From Aggregicoccus sp. 17bor-14 (GTDB lineage Bacteria > Myxococcota > Myxococcia > Myxococcales > Myxococcaceae): a stretch of 64,000 nucleotides of DNA. The translations under genes and the position numbers were made by a program. The stretch spans positions 62,001 to 126,000 of the forward strand of contig NZ_VJZZ01000003.1 in assembly GCF_009659535.1 (NCBI RefSeq), given 5' to 3'. The notes under the pieces were generated by a model. That model saw nothing but the letters and a program-made list of their open reading frames with translations, searched no databases and had not been told where the DNA came from. This document shows positions 62,184-64,000 of the stretch, piece by piece (position 1 is the first letter of the stretch; the number at the start of each line of letters is the position of its first letter).

Positions 62184-63405
62184 GATCAAGGTTCCGCCCC
62201 TGGGCGAGTCGATCACCGAAGCCGTCATCGGCAAGTGGAACAAGAAGGCCGGCGACGCCGTGAGCGCGGACGAGCCGCTCGTCGTGCTGGAGACCGACAA
62301 GGTCACCATCGACGTGCCCGCTCCCGCCGCCGGCACCCTGGGCAGCATCGCGTTCAAGGACGGTGACAAGGTCACCGTGGGCGCCGTGCTCGGCACGATC
62401 GAGGCCGGCGCCGGCGCTGGCGCTTCTGCGCCCGCGGCCGCCGCTGCGGCTCCGGCCGCTGCGCCGGCGCCTGCGGCCGCCGCGCCCGCGGGCCAGGACG
62501 GCCAGCGCATCACCCCCACCGCGCGCCGCATGGCCGAGGACCACGGCCTGGACCCCGCGCAGCTCAAGGGCTCGGGCGCCGGGGGCCGCATCACCAAGGA
62601 GGACGTGCTGGGTCACGTGAAGGGCGGCGCCCCCGCTCCGGCCTCCACGCCCGCCCCGGCCGCAGCGCCCGCCCCGGCCGCGCCCTCCGGCCCGCGCGCC
62701 AACGCCGCGCGCGAGGAGCGGGTGAAGATGACCCCGCTGCGCCGCCGCGTCGCCGAGCGCCTGGTGATGGCGCAGAGCACCGCCGCCATCCTCACCACCT
62801 TCAACGAGGTGGACATGGGCGGGGTGATGGCGGTGCGCAAGCAGTACAACGAGAAGTTCCAGGCCAAGCACGGCGTGAAGCTCGGCTTCATGAGCTTCTT
62901 CGTGCGCGCCGCGATCGAGGCCCTCAAGGCCTTCCCGCAGATCAACGCGGAGATCGACGGCGAGGACGTGGTCTTCAAGAAGTACTACGACATCGGCGTG
63001 GCGGTGAGCGGCACCCGCGGCCTCGTGGTCCCGGTCATCCGGGACGCGGACCAGCTGGGCCTCGCGGACCTGGAGAAGAAGATCGCCGAGTTCGGCCAGA
63101 AGGCGAAGAACGACAAGCTCGCGCTGGCGGACCTGCAGGGCGGCACCTTCACCATCTCCAACGGGGGCACCTTCGGCTCCATGCTCTCCACCCCCATCCT
63201 CAACCCGCCGCAGACGGGCATCCTGGGGATGCACAACATCGTGGAGCGCCCGGTGGCGCGCGACGGCCAGGTGGTCATCCGCCCGGTGATGTACCTCGCC
63301 CTGTCCTACGATCACCGCCTGGTGGACGGCCGGGAGGCCGTGCAGTTCCTCGTCCGCATCAAGGACTGCATCGAGGACCCCACGCGCATGCTGCTCGAGG
63401 TCTGA
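62173..63405 (+). CDS. sucB: 2-oxoglutarate dehydrogenase E2 (succinyltransferase)
   Basis: The product has 410 residues. The lipoyl domain is at 1-80 with lipoylated Lys43 (ETDKVTI). An Ala/Pro linker leads to the peripheral-subunit-binding domain (about 112-150, [18 protein letters not shown]). The catalytic domain ends with [16 protein letters not shown], the conserved His of E2 acyltransferases. It transfers succinyl groups to CoA with SucA. The E3 gene is not in the window. Confidence 0.96.
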
Positions 63406-63425
63406 GCGAGCCGCCTCCTCCCCCC

Positions 63426-63449
63426 TCGGCCCCCGGGTCGGGGGTCCGA
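63426..63449 (+). terminator. GC-rich hairpin after sucB
   Basis: TCGG-CCCCC pairs with GGGGG-T-CCGA with one bulged base and a five-base loop. No U-tract follows, so termination is uncertain. Confidence 0.35.
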
Positions 63450-63471
63450 TCAAAGCGTTGGCGATCCGGTG

Positions 63472-63610
63472 TTCTGGAGATGAAGTTTCCAGAAAACCGA
63501 AAATCGCCCCGGTGTGGCTGGACTTTCGGCCTCCCGGGTCACTAGAAGAGGGCTGCTCTTCCGAATGTGCGGAAGGGCGTAATGAGGGGGCCGCCCAACG
63601 GGCGGGCCCC
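63472..63610 (+). promoter_or_regulatory. Structured leader of the cold-shock gene
   Basis: Three inverted repeats lie upstream of the cold-shock start: TTCTGGA/TCCAGAA (63472-63494), GAAGAG/CTCTTC around GGCTG (63545-63561) and a GC-rich pair near 63585-63610 with a one-base bulge. Cold-shock mRNAs often use foldable leaders to control translation with temperature. Confidence 0.45.
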
Positions 63611-63628
63611 GGTAGACAAGGAAGCGAA

Positions 63629-63832
63629 ATGGCAACTGGTACCGTGAAGTGGTTCAACGACGCGAAGGGCTTCGGCTTCATCACCCAGGACGGGGGCGGC
63701 GAGGACGTGTTCTGCCACCACACCGCCATCCAGACCCAGGGCTTCCGCACCCTGGCTGAGGGTCAGAAGGTGGAGTTCGACGTCGGCCGTGGCCCCAAGG
63801 GCCTGCAGGCCCAGAACGTCCGCCCGCTGTAA
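63629..63832 (+). CDS. CspA-family cold-shock protein
   Basis: The product has 67 residues from ATG 63629 (GGAAG upstream). RNP1-like KGFGFITQD and RNP2-like DVFCHHTAI are present, and the length fits the single cold-shock domain. It binds single-stranded RNA or DNA and acts as an RNA chaperone. CHH in RNP2 replaces the usual VHF. Confidence 0.95.
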   Translation: MATGTVKWFNDAKGFGFITQDGGGEDVFCHHTAIQTQGFRTLAEGQKVEFDVGRGPKGLQAQNVRPL

Positions 63833-63868
63833 GGACGTTCAAGCCACGCCTCACGGGCTGGCTTGTCT

Positions 63869-63911
63869 GAGAGGCTCGGTACCCTTCGGGGCACCGGGCC
63901 TCTCGCTTTTT
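63869..63911 (+). terminator. Rho-independent terminator of the cold-shock gene
   Basis: GAGAGGC pairs with GCCTCTC, extended by CGGT/ACCG and CCC/GGG around a TTCG loop, followed by GCTTTTT. The best terminator in the window. Confidence 0.9.
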
Positions 63912-63953
63912 GCAGGAGGGGTTCGCAAGCTGTACGAGCGTGAGGACACCCGC

Positions 63954-64000
63954 GTGAAGCCACCTGCCTCGCTCAAGGCCCTGGCCGCCCGCCTGGAGGC
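63954..64000 (+). CDS. Possible gene start, cut by the right edge
   Basis: GTG 63954 follows GAGGA by seven bases and opens a frame (VKPPASLKALAARLEA) to the end of the window. Only 15 codons are visible. No family can be given. Confidence 0.3.
   Translation, partial: MKPPASLKALAARLE

Noticed and set aside
63455-63475. Sigma-54-type promoter before the cold-shock gene
   Set aside because: TTGGCGATCC has a GG but no GC at the proper -12 spacing.

Overview
The window comes from a very GC-rich (about 73%) Gram-negative genome, most likely a non-flagellated myxobacterium of the Myxococcaceae. The signs are a MYXO-CTERM-like sorting tail on a kelch lipoprotein, a GYF/J-like/PilZ protein of the myxobacterial type, many lipobox proteins, a stand-alone CheB-type protein, and a FAD-monooxygenase/old-yellow-enzyme fusion. 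No rRNA, tRNA or CRISPR array was seen.

Bases 1-9506 (minus strand) are the most unusual part. They hold a tightly packed operon of nine genes. In transcription order these are a lipoprotein, an outer-membrane beta-barrel-like protein, a helical-repeat periplasmic protein, a FlgO/CsgG-like protein with a barrel-like C-terminus, a TPR lipoprotein, MotA, a peptidoglycan-binding MotB, a membrane protein that looks like a FliF C-terminal domain fused to FliG, and a glycine-tract lipoprotein cut by the window edge. No flagellin, hook, rod or export gene is present. This looks like an ion-driven stator, its own rotor-like partner and an envelope-spanning path, comparable in concept to Glt/Agl and Nfs but with different parts.

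Bases 9588-25541 hold a pair of SPFH proteins and a 1.8-kb IS91-type element (11517-13349) with a frameshifted transposase and unexpectedly long inverted ends. A diiron-type metallo-beta-lactamase-fold protein, two lipoproteins, a membrane-anchored MBL hydrolase, a three-gene ABC-2 exporter, an Rsm22-type methyltransferase, the metNIQ methionine importer, a 60-codon small gene, a small membrane protein and an Eis-like acetyltransferase follow.

Bases 25762-45380 hold an exported M3 peptidase, a response-regulator pair, the monooxygenase/OYE fusion, proline iminopeptidase, a divergent EF-G-like protein, an M20 dipeptidase, and a response regulator with the GYF/J/PilZ protein. They also hold a 40-residue membrane peptide missed by length cut-offs, a PAS-GAF histidine kinase, a nucleoside-diphosphate-sugar-epimerase-like protein, a lower-GC orphan gene, a THUMP RNA methyltransferase, an FNR-type reductase, a sensory-domain protein, and an Nfu-type Fe-S protein overlapping a methyltransferase that probably starts at CTG.

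Bases 45655-64000 hold a kelch lipoprotein, a FemAB/GNAT-like protein, clpS-clpA, a CheB-type methylesterase, a PEGA-domain protein divergent from an Ig-like/propeller lipoprotein, fabI, sucA-sucB, and a cold-shock gene with a structured leader and a clear terminator. A further gene may begin at the right edge. Three copies of a dispersed intergenic palindrome occur at 15084, 16989 and 42773.
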